A stretch of 64,000 bases of DNA from Stenotrophomonas tumulicola (GTDB taxonomy: Bacteria > Pseudomonadota > Gammaproteobacteria > Xanthomonadales > Xanthomonadaceae), in NCBI RefSeq assembly GCF_014117215.1, contig NZ_JACGXS010000004.1, positions 186,001 through 250,000 on the forward strand, read 5' to 3'. Both the position numbers and the translations under genes were made by a program. How positions within the stretch are numbered: position 1 is the stretch's first letter; each line of letters opens with the position of its first letter. This document shows positions 26,688 through 34,859 of this stretch, in pieces. Below the pieces are notes generated by a model. The model worked only from the letters and a program-made list of their open reading frames with translations, was not told where the DNA came from and made no database searches.

Positions 26688-26867
26688 GTGCGCAGTCTAA
26701 CCAAGTGTCGTGGACCGGGTATGGAGGAATAGGAAACTTCCTCGACGCGGCCCGGAGCGATCACGAGCCACTATCCGCCAAACGGTGCGCGTCTGCCCAG
26801 GCACAGGTGACGGCCTTCGCCACGCCAACAGGTACCATGGGCCACAAACAGGCCAATGGAGTCGCCG

Positions 26868-27422
26868 ATGAACAGCCCTTCGTATTCCCCGATGCTGTCC
26901 GCCCTCGGGCGCAGCTGGTGGATCCTGCTGGTGTACGGTCTGGTGGCACTGGGCTTCGGTGTCGTCGCCATCGGCTGGCCCCTGGCTGCCGCGCAGGGCC
27001 TGGCTTGGGCGTTGGGCGTGATGGCCATCGTCGAGGGCGTGACCAGCCTGTTGGGCCTGTTCGGTCGCGAAACCGGGATATCACGGGGTTGGCTGCTGCT
27101 GTACGCGCTGGCATCGCTGGCCTTCGGCATCATCGCGGTGATAAACCCGCTGGCCATCGCCAGCGTGGTGATCCTGCTGTTGGGTGCATGGCTGCTGATG
27201 GCTGGCGTATACCGCATCGTGCTGGCCATCCGCATCCGCCGCCATGTACAGGGCGAATGGATACTGGTGCTTAGTGGCGTACTGGCATTGTTGCTGGGTG
27301 CGTTGTTCCTGGCGCGGCCGTTGGCCGGCGTGGCCGTCACCACGTTGTGGGTCGGCGTGGGCAGCGTGTTGTATGGCGCGCTGCAACTGGTGGTGGCGTT
27401 CAAGCTGCGGAAGCTGCGCTGA
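26868..27422 (+). CDS. HdeD/DUF308 membrane protein
   Basis: 184 residues with six predicted membrane helices of the HdeD type (WWILLVYGLVALGFGVVAI, then ALASLAFGIIAVINPLAIAS, and the last WVGVGSVLYGALQLVVAF). HdeD of E. coli is linked to acid resistance at high cell density. The ATG at 26868 has GGAG 6 bases upstream and starts the canonical N-terminus; ATG 26856 is in frame but has a poorer site. It overlaps the next gene by one base (TGATG). Confidence 0.85.
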   Translation: MNSPSYSPMLSALGRSWWILLVYGLVALGFGVVAIGWPLAAAQGLAWALGVMAIVEGVTSLLGLFGRETGISRGWLLLYALASLAFGIIAVINPLAIASVVILLLGAWLLMAGVYRIVLAIRIRRHVQGEWILVLSGVLALLLGALFLARPLAGVAVTTLWVGVGSVLYGALQLVVAFKLRKLR

Positions 27423-27922
27423 TGCGCTGCCTGGTCGGCGGCGTGGGTCGTGGCCTGGCCGCGTTGGCCCTGCTGGTGGGACTGGTGGGCTGCGGCCAGC
27501 CTGAGCAGCCTGATGAACCTGCCAACCCGCCGCGAGAAGGCATACGCCTGGAACTGCGCGTGGTGGATGGGCAAGGGCAGGGCACCGCCCTGGAGTGGCA
27601 AGGCAAACGGATCCAGGTGCGTGAGCCTTCCTTGATTTCGAGCGCCGACGTAGTGGATGTGCGCAGCGCGATGAATGACGTTTCGCCGTCGCCGGGCATC
27701 CAGTTGCGGCTGGACAAGGCAGCTGGCGAACGGCTGTCCGCCGCGACCGCGCAACTGGTTGGGCAGCAACTGGCTTTCAGCGTGGATGACCGCGTATTGA
27801 CCGTGGCCACGGTGATGGCACCGCTCGGCGAGAGCATGCAGGTGACGGGGCTGGACTCGCTGCAGGAAGCGGCGGACATGGTGCAGCACATAACCGGGCA
27901 TGCCCCAACGCCGTCCCGGTAG
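27422..27922 (+). CDS. Lipoprotein with SecD P1-like domain
   Basis: 166 residues. The signal peptide ends ALLVGLVGCGQP, so it is a lipoprotein (about Cys24). The mature part has the alpha/beta fold features of the SecDF P1 head: IQLRLDKAAGERLSAATAQLVGQQLAFSVDDRVL...VTGLDSLQEAADMVQHI. Function is unknown. Translation is coupled to the HdeD gene. The stop TAG is part of a SMAG GTAG end. Confidence 0.78.
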   Translation: MRCLVGGVGRGLAALALLVGLVGCGQPEQPDEPANPPREGIRLELRVVDGQGQGTALEWQGKRIQVREPSLISSADVVDVRSAMNDVSPSPGIQLRLDKAAGERLSAATAQLVGQQLAFSVDDRVLTVATVMAPLGESMQVTGLDSLQEAADMVQHITGHAPTPSR

Positions 27923-27941
27923 GGCGGGTCCATGGGCCGCT
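27919..27941 (+). repeat. SMAG palindrome, imperfect
   Basis: GTAG then GGCGGGTC-CAT-GGGCCGCT. The TAG is the stop of the lipoprotein gene. Confidence 0.65.
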
Positions 27942-28038
27942 GCTTGTGCCTTGCAGCGTCAATAAAGTGTCATTCTGCGACGTCGAACGCTGGCTTTCTG
28001 GCATAGACAAAAGCTATTATGAAATCGTTTACATATAA

Positions 28039-28440
28039 ATGAATACGGAAATGGATTCCACAACCCAATCGCAGTACAGCCCCAAATGGCAGTTCCGCTT
28101 CAATTTTTTTGAACAACATGGTGCGCCCAACACGCCCGCTTTCAAGGAAGCGTACAAGGCACTGCCGTTCGGCCAGAAGCTGAAGGTCAACTTCAACTTC
28201 TTCGCCCTGTTCTTCAGCTGGATTTACCTGTTCATCCTGGGCATGTGGCGCAAGGCACTGTCCGTGCTTGGCCTTACCATCGTACTGATCATCCTCGCCT
28301 CGTTCATGCCCGATATCGTCGCCCGCGGCCTTGGCATGGGCTGGTCGCTGCTGATCGCGCTCACCACCAACTATTCCTATTACCTGGACAAGGTGAAGGG
28401 CAACGTCAGTTGGAACCCGTTTGAAGGCATGCGCTGGTAA
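28039..28440 (+). CDS. DUF2628 membrane protein
   Basis: 133 residues. The N-terminal soluble part has FRFNFFEQHGAP and KEAYKALPFGQKLKVNFNFFALFFSWIYLFILGMW, the DUF2628 signature, followed by two membrane helices (about 70-105). The function is unknown. The region before the ATG is AT-rich (TATTAT at about 28014 as a possible -10), so it probably has its own promoter. It is followed by an inverted repeat around 28460-28480 (GGTGACGACC / GGTCGTCACC). Confidence 0.85.
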   Translation: MNTEMDSTTQSQYSPKWQFRFNFFEQHGAPNTPAFKEAYKALPFGQKLKVNFNFFALFFSWIYLFILGMWRKALSVLGLTIVLIILASFMPDIVARGLGMGWSLLIALTTNYSYYLDKVKGNVSWNPFEGMRW

Positions 28441-28516
28441 CGTCGCGCTGTCGCGTTCCTGGTGACGACCAACGGTCGTCACCCACCGGGCAGCGCCGAG
28501 CGGCGTGGGTCCCGCA

Positions 28517-28852
28517 TCACCCCAGCAACTCCCGCGCCCCCGCCAGCAGCCCCTCCACCAGGTGCGCCGGCAACACCGGTCCATCCGCCACGTCCTGGCG
28601 CTCCAGGTGCGCGGCATGCAGCAGTTCCAGGATGGCTTCCAGCCCGCGCACCTTGCCACTGGCCAGCATCACGTGCCCCTCCCGGGCTCGACCCGTCTGC
28701 GACAGATACACCACGCGCCCCGAATCGGGATCGGCCATGCCATTGCTTTCCAGCATGCGCTCCAGCTTTTCTACGAATTCCGCAGGGAGATCGTGCAGGG
28801 TGTCGCCGATCAGGGAATACAGACGTGCACCACTCAGGGGGCGTTTGGACAT
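28517..28852 (-). CDS. Hypothetical protein, 111 aa
   Basis: I do not recognise a family. The protein is soluble, without membrane or signal sequence, rich in Leu and Ala, and probably helical in the first 45 residues (LYSLIGDTLHDLPAEFVEKLERML) and the last 40. The middle has DSGRVVYLSQTGRAREGH. The ATG at 28852 with GAGG about 7 bases upstream is chosen; the frame continues to 29104 without good composition. No operon partner. Confidence 0.6.
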   Translation of the reverse strand: MSKRPLSGARLYSLIGDTLHDLPAEFVEKLERMLESNGMADPDSGRVVYLSQTGRAREGHVMLASGKVRGLEAILELLHAAHLERQDVADGPVLPAHLVEGLLAGARELLG

Positions 28853-29219
28853 CACGGACCTCGCATCACGTGGAGGCCACCTGCGCCGGGGCGCAAGGTG
28901 GCGGACGGTGCGGGTTGGCGTACCGGACAGTTTGTAGGCGTAAAACCGGCGGATCGGGAGATCGATCCCCGCGCGCCGCCCGCCATGTAACCGGCAGGGC
29001 AATGCATTCTCCGCCGTGCCCATGGGGCGACAACAGAGCCAATCACCTACAAACTGGATCGGGACGCCAATCCCGGCTGACGCGACTGGCGCCAGCGGGA
29101 TCATCGTGCGCAGGCAGTGGCGCTTGCGTCCATGAGGAAAACTGCGGTTTGTGGCAAGGAGATCATCGTGTCCCGCTGCTTCCTGCCGGTGACGGGCTGA
29201 AACCCGTCACCGTGCTCCA
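28853..29219. other. 367-base gap with a wide inverted repeat
   Basis: There is no gene that I can support. An exact 11-bp inverted repeat CAGTTTGTAGG (28928-28938) / CCTACAAACTG (29046-29056) spans 129 bases and could pair in RNA or mark a small element. A 10-bp hairpin lies at 29187-29212. Confidence 0.5.
29187..29212 (-). terminator. Hairpin downstream of the DUF2383 gene
   Basis: CGGTGACGGG, loop CTGAAA, CCCGTCACCG: a perfect 10-bp stem 8 bases after the stop. No T-run follows on the minus strand, so it may act as an mRNA end stabiliser rather than a terminator. Confidence 0.5.
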
Positions 29220-29672
29220 TCAAGCGTTTTTCATCGACAGCTTGATGCGACGCATTTCATTGTGGCACTGCTGCACTTCCGGCAGCAGTTCGCGGGCTTT
29301 GGCAACTGCGGCGGCCGGCGCATCCTTGTCGGTCAGCACATCCTTGAACGCGCCCAACAGACGGTCTTCGGATTCTTCCAGCTCGGCCACGTAGCCATAT
29401 TGGGTATCGCCGAAGGCGGCGCGGACCTTGCCATAGAACTGTTGCACGCTGCCCACCACGGTGCCGTGCTTGGCGGGCTCGCCGCCACTGGCGGAAACCG
29501 CGCCGCTCAACGACGCGACGAGGTTGCCCTTGACGCCGGCGATGCGGACGAACAACGCCGACAATTCCGGGTTCTGCACCTTCTTCGCGGCTTCGGTATA
29601 GAACTCCTGGCCGTCGCGGGCGATCTCGATGAGGTCGTTGAGGGTATGTTCGATCTTGGATTCGGTACTCAT
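29220..29672 (-). CDS. PA2169-type four-helix-bundle protein (DUF2383)
   Basis: 150 residues, all helical, of the ferritin-like DUF2383 family. The start of helix one is ESKIEHTLNDLIEIARDGQEFYTEAA, and Glu/His residues spaced through the helices suit a bundle. The homologue PA2169 is stress induced in Pseudomonas; a metal site is not certain here. The ATG at 29672 has GGGAG 9 bases upstream; the frame is open to 29687. Confidence 0.82.
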   Translation of the reverse strand: MSTESKIEHTLNDLIEIARDGQEFYTEAAKKVQNPELSALFVRIAGVKGNLVASLSGAVSASGGEPAKHGTVVGSVQQFYGKVRAAFGDTQYGYVAELEESEDRLLGAFKDVLTDKDAPAAAVAKARELLPEVQQCHNEMRRIKLSMKNA

Positions 29673-29906
29673 GCGTAGTGCTCCCATTGGTGTGGCCGGC
29701 AGGCACTGCGAGGTTCGCGGTGCCGTTGAAGACCACCTTGGGGGAGCCTGCTTCTACTGCGGGTGAGGAGGTATTGATGGACTCGTCATGTGGCCCAACG
29801 CAGCAGTAACGCGAAGCGCGTGGACGAGCCAGTGTCATGGGGCCTGCGTGAATCCTGCAGCAGCGCGGGGAAGCGATGAGGCTGCCCCGCGCTGCCTTGT
29901 TGCCCG

Positions 29907-30302
29907 TCACTCCTTGTCCAGTTCCACGCGCAGGCCATCGGCGGTGTTGCGCACGATGTCCAGGTCGAAGTTGCGTATGCCGTCGTTGGCGCGGACAAGC
30001 ACGTCATCGCCGTCATCGATCTCCACTTCATAGACCTCGGCCCCGAACGTGCTGCTCAGCGCGTTGCTTACCAGCACCGCGGCGGCCTCGTCGTTGGTCG
30101 CGGCGGGAATCGGGACGGTGACATTGGTGGCCTGGCCACCCTTCGGCGTAAGCGAAAGCTCGATCTCGCCAGCGACCTGTGAGCGATTTTCGAAATCGAT
30201 ACGCCATTTGTTGGAGGGCTCGGCAATGGCGGCCGAGGCCGTCAGGCCGAGGACCACGCCCAGTGCGAGAGGCGGGAGGATACGGGTGGGTTTGATGGCC
30301 AT
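29907..30302 (-). CDS. Hypothetical exported protein, 131 aa
   Basis: A cleavable signal peptide is clear (ALGVVLGLTASAAIAEP, about 10-25), so it is periplasmic. The mature 105 residues look like a beta-sandwich with alternating polar and hydrophobic residues (KWRIDFENRSQVAGEIELSLT), and the end is acidic. I do not recognise a family. The ATG at 30302 with GGAG 8 bases upstream is preferred over GTG 30311. It stands alone beside the tRNA. Confidence 0.65.
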   Translation of the reverse strand: MAIKPTRILPPLALGVVLGLTASAAIAEPSNKWRIDFENRSQVAGEIELSLTPKGGQATNVTVPIPAATNDEAAAVLVSNALSSTFGAEVYEVEIDDGDDVLVRANDGIRNFDLDIVRNTADGLRVELDKE

Positions 30303-30476
30303 GGTTGCCACTCCTGTCCGGGAAGACGGGCGACGGTGCCCAGGAGCAGCCGATGCTGGCGCAGGCAGGTAGATGGCGACGTGAATCCACGCAGCGCCGG
30401 CTGGACCGCGCGGGCCGGGAGAGTTGCGTGACGAGTGCGGTGCCTGATGCAGGCGGTGCCCGCGAGGGGCTGGAGA

Positions 30477-30553
30477 TGGTGCGCCCGGAGGGATTCGAAC
30501 CCCCGACCAATGGCTTCGGAAGCCACTACTCTATCCGGCTGAGCTACGAGCGC
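30477..30553 (-). tRNA. tRNA-Arg (CCG)
   Basis: 77 bases with an encoded CCA end (30477-30479). The acceptor stem GCGCTCG pairs with CGGGCGC. The anticodon loop is TTCCGAA in a GTGGC/GCCAT stem, giving anticodon CCG. The T-arm contains GGTTCGAATCC. A complete cloverleaf. Confidence 0.95.
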
Positions 30554-30771
30554 ATTTTGGAACCACCACGCCGGGGTGGGTACCGAGGCGGGTGCGGCAA
30601 CGCCCAGGGAGGCGCTGCGGGACCGGCATTCTATCGGCTTTCGGAGCAGAAATCTCCCCCCTCCTGTGCCCGGCAGGCGCTCGCCAGGTCAGCGTGCCGG
30701 CATGGCTCTCCGGAAGCGGTTCATGTCCACCTGCCGCCAAGCCCAGCACCCTGCGGAGGTATCATTCCCGC

Positions 30772-31665
30772 ATGTCATACGAACGTTCTGAAGCGCCTGC
30801 CGCGCAGGCCACGCCGCGCTGGCGGCATTACTGGAAACTGATGCGCGCCGACCGCCCGATCGGCACCTTGCTGCTGCTCTGGCCGACATGGTGGGCGCTG
30901 TGGTTGGCGTCCGGGGGCGTGCCGCCGCTGTGGACACTGTTCGTGTTCACTGCCGGTGTGTGGCTTACGCGTTCGGCGGGTTGCGTCATCAACGATTACG
31001 CAGATCGCTGGCTGGACCCCCATGTGAAGCGCACCAAGGACCGGCCACTGGCCAGTGGCGCGGTGCGTGGGCGCCACGCTCTGCTGCTGTTCGCGGTGCT
31101 GATGCTGATGGCTTTCGCGCTGGTGCTGACGATGAACCTGCTCACCGTGGGGTTGAGCTTCATCGGCATCTTCCTTGCGGCCAGTTACCCCTATCTGAAG
31201 CGCTACACGCACCTGCCGCAGGTCTACCTGGGGATGGCATTCGGCTGGGGCATCCCGATGGCATTCGCTGCGGTGCAGGGCGAAGTGCCGGCGCTGGCGT
31301 GGCTGCTGTACGTGGGCAACATCCTGTGGTCCACCGCATATGACACCTGGTATGCCATGGTGGATCGGGACGATGACCTGAAGGTGGGCTCGCATTCCAC
31401 CGCCATCCTGTTTGGTGACCTGGACCTGGTGATCCAGGGGATCCTGTATGCACTGTTCTTCGCGGCGATGTCGTTGGTGGGGCTGCGTGCGGAGCTGGGC
31501 GCGTACTACTTCGCGTCGGTCGGCGTGGCGGTGGCGCTGGTGGTGTATGAGTTCTGGCTGTGCCGCAACCGTGAGCGTGATCCGTGCTTCAAGGCGTTCC
31601 TGCACAACAACTGGGTAGGCGCCGTATTGTTCGTGGGGATGGCGGTGGAGCTGGCGGTGCGCTGA
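30772..31665 (+). CDS. ubiA: 4-hydroxybenzoate polyprenyltransferase
   Basis: 297-residue membrane protein that prenylates 4-hydroxybenzoate in ubiquinone synthesis. It has seven to nine helices and the two Asp-rich prenyl-diphosphate sites: [23 protein letters not shown] (about 75-97) and [12 protein letters not shown] (about 195-206). The ATG at 30772 gives the normal N-terminus with [27 protein letters not shown] lies 12 bases upstream, somewhat far. Confidence 0.95.
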   Translation: MSYERSEAPAAQATPRWRHYWKLMRADRPIGTLLLLWPTWWALWLASGGVPPLWTLFVFTAGVWLTRSAGCVINDYADRWLDPHVKRTKDRPLASGAVRGRHALLLFAVLMLMAFALVLTMNLLTVGLSFIGIFLAASYPYLKRYTHLPQVYLGMAFGWGIPMAFAAVQGEVPALAWLLYVGNILWSTAYDTWYAMVDRDDDLKVGSHSTAILFGDLDLVIQGILYALFFAAMSLVGLRAELGAYYFASVGVAVALVVYEFWLCRNRERDPCFKAFLHNNWVGAVLFVGMAVELAVR

Positions 31666-31765
31666 TGGCCAGCGGCGTGATCCAGGCGGCTGTACGACCA
31701 ATAGGCGAATGACAGGGCCGGGCGGTCCGCGCAGAATCCCGCAATCACACCTGGGAGGGTAGGCG

Positions 31766-33190
31766 ATGGCTTCGACCACGGCGGTACAGGACGGCTGGAT
31801 GGCACGCGCGGCGTTGCGTTCGGCGGCCTGGGCGGAAAAATGGTTCCCGGATGCCTATGTATTCGCGGTGCTGGGCGTGGTCATCGTGGCCGTCACGGCG
31901 ATGGCCTTCGGTGCCACGCCGCAGGCCACCGCACAGAGTTTCGGCAACGGCTTCTGGAGCCTGATTCCGTTCACCATGCAGATGGCTTTCGTGGTCATTG
32001 GTGGCTATGCGCTGGCCACTGCGCCGGTGGTTGCGCGCTTCATCGATTTCCTCGCCCGCGCGCCGAAGACCGGTCGCGGTGCGGTGGTCTATGTCGGCCT
32101 GGTCAGCATGCTGGCGTCGCTGCTCAGCTGGGGTTTTTCGCTGGTGTTCGGCGGCTTGCTGGTGCGGGCGCTGGCGCGCCGCGAGGACCTGCGCATGGAT
32201 TACCGCGCGGCCGGCGCGTCGGCTTACCTGGGCCTGGGTGCGGTGTGGGCGATGGGGCTGAGTTCGTCGGCTGCGCAGCTGCAGGCCAACCCGGCCAGCA
32301 TGCCGCCGGGGCTGGTGGAGATCACCGGCGTGCTGCCGTTCACTGAAACCATCTTCCTGTGGCAGTCCATCGTGCTGACGACCGCGCTGATCGGGGTGTC
32401 GCTGCTGATTGCCTGGTTCACCGCGCCCACCGAACGCAGCGCACGCGTGGCGGCCGATTTCGACGGCGCGGCGCAGGCAGAGGCGGAGCCGTTGCAGCCG
32501 CGCATGCGCCCCGGTGAGTGGCTGGAATACAGCCCGCTGCTGACCGTGCTGCTGTCATTGCTGGCGTTCGGCTGGCTGGCCGGGGAGTTCGCCAGCAAGC
32601 CGGTGGTTACCGCCATCGCCAACCTCAACACCTACAATTTCCTGTTCATTTCATTGGGCCTGCTGCTGCACTGGCGTCCGCGCAGCTTCCTCAACGCGGT
32701 GGCCAAGGCGGTGCCCAGCACCACCGGCGTGCTGATCCAGTTTCCGCTGTACGGTGGCATCGCGATGATCCTCACCCATGCGGCCGGTGGCGATGGCGAG
32801 ACACTGGCGCACCGGTTGTCGACGGTGTTCGTGCATATCGCCAACACTGATACGTTCGCACTGGTGATGGGCATCTACTCGGCGGTGCTGGGCTTTTTCG
32901 TGCCCTCTGGTGGCGGCAAGTGGATCATCGAGGCGCCCTATGTGATGCAGGCGGCCAACGAACTGCAGGCGCACCTGGGCTGGGCGGTGCAGGTATACAA
33001 CGCCGCCGAGGCGCTGCCGAACCTGATCAATCCGTTCTGGATGCTGCCACTGCTGGGCGTGCTGGGATTGAAAGCGCGCGACATAGTCGGCTTCACCTTC
33101 ATCCAGTTGCTGGTGCACATTCCGCTGGTGCTGGGCCTGCTGTGGCTGCTCGGCATGACACTGGAATACGTGCCGCCGGTGATGCCGTAA
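31766..33190 (+). CDS. atoE: Short-chain fatty acid transporter (AtoE family)
   Basis: 474 residues and about ten to twelve membrane helices. AtoE-family features include WSLIPFTMQMAFVVIGGYALA, GLSSSAAQLQANPASMP and VPSGGGKWIIEAPYVM. It imports short-chain fatty acids or acetoacetate. A CoA-transferase that could use such acids is 6 kb away at 39164-40509, but the two are not in one operon. GGGAGGG precedes the ATG. Confidence 0.9.
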   Translation: MASTTAVQDGWMARAALRSAAWAEKWFPDAYVFAVLGVVIVAVTAMAFGATPQATAQSFGNGFWSLIPFTMQMAFVVIGGYALATAPVVARFIDFLARAPKTGRGAVVYVGLVSMLASLLSWGFSLVFGGLLVRALARREDLRMDYRAAGASAYLGLGAVWAMGLSSSAAQLQANPASMPPGLVEITGVLPFTETIFLWQSIVLTTALIGVSLLIAWFTAPTERSARVAADFDGAAQAEAEPLQPRMRPGEWLEYSPLLTVLLSLLAFGWLAGEFASKPVVTAIANLNTYNFLFISLGLLLHWRPRSFLNAVAKAVPSTTGVLIQFPLYGGIAMILTHAAGGDGETLAHRLSTVFVHIANTDTFALVMGIYSAVLGFFVPSGGGKWIIEAPYVMQAANELQAHLGWAVQVYNAAEALPNLINPFWMLPLLGVLGLKARDIVGFTFIQLLVHIPLVLGLLWLLGMTLEYVPPVMP

Positions 33191-33429
33191 TGCAGCGAGG
33201 TCATCGCACCGTCACATCCCCAGGGAGGGTGAATGGGCCTCAGGCGAGCAGGGCATGAGCATATGCGGATGCCGCATGAATTCTTAAGGTGCTTGTGGTG
33301 CAAGCCTTCCGGGCAGGTACCGGGGAGGCGTTGACGCCGGTGTGCTGGAATTCGCACGCGCGGTTAACCCGGGGCTGCAGACGATGGCCACGACCGCGGC
33401 ATTCCGCATGCGGCTTGTGGAGCACTGAC

Positions 33430-33594
33430 ATGGCTAACCAGCAGAATCAGCAGAACCAGAAGAACCCGCAACAGAACCAACAGAACCAACAGGATCACCA
33501 GAAACAACAGCAGCAACAGCAGCAACAGGAAAAACAGCGCAACCAGGGCCAGCAGGGCGGGCAGAACCCGCAGGACAACGACGAAGAAGAATGA
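33430..33594 (+). CDS. Gln-rich microprotein, 54 aa
   Basis: Almost half of the residues are Gln, with Asn, Lys and Asp; it begins MANQQNQQNQKNPQQNQQ and ends in an acidic tail DNDEEE. There is no signal peptide. Such sequences are intrinsically disordered. I do not recognise a family. A terminator follows 25 bases after the stop, which supports a real transcription unit. No good Shine-Dalgarno sequence is visible directly upstream. Confidence 0.65.
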   Translation: MANQQNQQNQKNPQQNQQNQQDHQKQQQQQQQQEKQRNQGQQGGQNPQDNDEEE

Positions 33595-33619
33595 GGTTCC
33601 GTGTTGGCTTGGACAAACA

Positions 33620-33646
33620 GGGCTCCGCTCCGGCGGGGCCCTTCTT
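33620..33646 (+). terminator. Rho-independent terminator after the Gln-rich gene
   Basis: GGGCTCCGC, loop TCCG, GCGGGGCCC (one G-T pair), then TTCTTCT. It points in the direction of the microprotein gene and ends 5 bases before the convergent gene. Confidence 0.75.
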
Positions 33647-33651
33647 CTGCG

Positions 33652-33960
33652 TCATGCCTTGGCCCGTGCTGCCCGCCTGGCAAGCAGGTCCATGCGTCGC
33701 GAGATCAACCGGTGCAGCTGGCCCAGCTCGTCCTTCCGGCTGCTGGACATGTTCTTGCCGAACAGCACCCTGGCCAGTGTCTGCTCCGGGGTGTCGCGCG
33801 GATAGTTCAGCTTCGCGCTGTAGATCTTCAGGCAGGCCAGCCACGCAAGGGTGAGGCCTCCGCCCGGCAACCGTTGGAACTGGGTTTCGTAGATCTCCCA
33901 GAATTCGTATTCGGCCTCCAGGTCGATGATCACGTCGGCGTAGCGGGCCGGGCTCTGCAT
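33652..33960 (-). CDS. Hypothetical protein, 102 aa
   Basis: Family not recognised. Soluble, mixed charge, with YADVIIDLEAEYEFWEIYETQF at the start and an Arg-rich helical end (LGQLHRLISRRMDLLARRAARAKA). The tail could bind nucleic acid or acidic lipids, but that is speculative. It lies 7 bases after the stop of the MipA-like gene and may be cotranscribed with it. Confidence 0.65.
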   Translation of the reverse strand: MQSPARYADVIIDLEAEYEFWEIYETQFQRLPGGGLTLAWLACLKIYSAKLNYPRDTPEQTLARVLFGKNMSSSRKDELGQLHRLISRRMDLLARRAARAKA

Positions 33961-33967
33961 GGTGGCC

Positions 33968-34759
33968 TCAGAAAGACCGGCTGAGGGTCAGCACGGCAAC
34001 ATCCTGATGGTCTGCCTCTACCATCGGGCTATCGGTGATGCTGTCGTCCAGCAGGGCACGCCGCAAGGTGGCCGTTCCGGTCCAGCGTGCCCCCAGCGGT
34101 ACCGCGACGGTGACGCTGGCATAAGGGGAAATCGAGTCACCCGGCGTATAGCGGGCAAGCCCTGAGCGCGCCGCCTCGGCACCGGACACGCGGTAGTAGT
34201 GCTGGGTGATCTCCTCGCTCTGGTAGCTCACGCCGACTTCCGGGATGATTGCCACCTTGCCTTGGGACAGCGGGTAGTTGTAGTGGACGTCGGCGATGAA
34301 GCCGCCCACGCCGGTGATTTCGGCCTGCGCCTTGGCGCCTACCTGCCCCCAGCTGCCGCCATGGTTCCACTCCAGTCCGGCGGCAGCAAGGAAGTCGCGG
34401 TCGTCGAGCTGTTTCATGCGCCAGTCGGATGAATCCTTGCTGCGGAAGCGGAACGGCAAGGGGCTGACTGAAATCGACAATGATCCCGTGTCGCTCTGGG
34501 TGAGCTTGTAGCCGAGGTCCAGACCGTGTGCATAGAACTTCTTGCCTTCCCAAGTGAAGAAGGGGAAGGGCAGGGTGTCGGAGTCGTAGCCGCGATAGGC
34601 CGATGCGGTATGGCTGACGCCCAGGCCGACCGTGGTGGTCTGTTGCGCCGAGGCGGCATGGGTCGCGAACAGGCACGCGACGGTGCTGGCCACGAGGATT
34701 CGGCGGCCAGGGGTGCCCCGATGGGCGATCAACGCAAGGGCAGGATGCTGGTTGGGCAT
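33968..34759 (-). CDS. MipA/OmpV-family outer-membrane protein
   Basis: 263 residues. A signal peptide (VASTVACLFATHAASAQQ, about 22-39) precedes a beta-barrel with the MipA/OmpV pattern: GLGVSHTASAYRGYDSDTLPFPFFTWEGKKFYAHG, GVSYQSEEITQHYYRVS and the end VAVLTLSRSF, whose final Phe is typical of barrel proteins. MipA links lytic transglycosylase and penicillin-binding protein in E. coli; many homologues are stress or lipid-A related. The ATG at 34759 is chosen over the open frame to 35056. Confidence 0.85.
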   Translation of the reverse strand: MPNQHPALALIAHRGTPGRRILVASTVACLFATHAASAQQTTTVGLGVSHTASAYRGYDSDTLPFPFFTWEGKKFYAHGLDLGYKLTQSDTGSLSISVSPLPFRFRSKDSSDWRMKQLDDRDFLAAAGLEWNHGGSWGQVGAKAQAEITGVGGFIADVHYNYPLSQGKVAIIPEVGVSYQSEEITQHYYRVSGAEAARSGLARYTPGDSISPYASVTVAVPLGARWTGTATLRRALLDDSITDSPMVEADHQDVAVLTLSRSF

Positions 34760-34831
34760 GGGGCGGCTTTGGCCATGAAAGGGCCCTGCAGCGTAATGAC
34801 CCAACATTGTGGGAGGGTTGCGTCCAGCTGC

Positions 34832-34852
34832 CGGATCCCTGCAAAGGATCCG
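34832..34852. terminator. GGATCC-type hairpin terminator
   Basis: CGGATCC, CTGCAAA, GGATCCG. It lies 8 bases beyond the end of the oxidoreductase gene (34860) and is a member of the GGATCCGAC hairpin family seen at 43442 and 45644. It probably ends the catabolic operon. Confidence 0.6.
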
Positions 34853-34859
34853 ACGTCTG

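Noticed and set aside
28462..29394. 310-codon plus frame
   Set aside because: Pro/Ala/Arg/Ser composition of a shadow frame, crosses two gene ends, no start site.
30554..30771. Attachment site or island border at the tRNA-Arg gene
   Set aside because: No integrase and no repeat of the tRNA 3' end found nearby.
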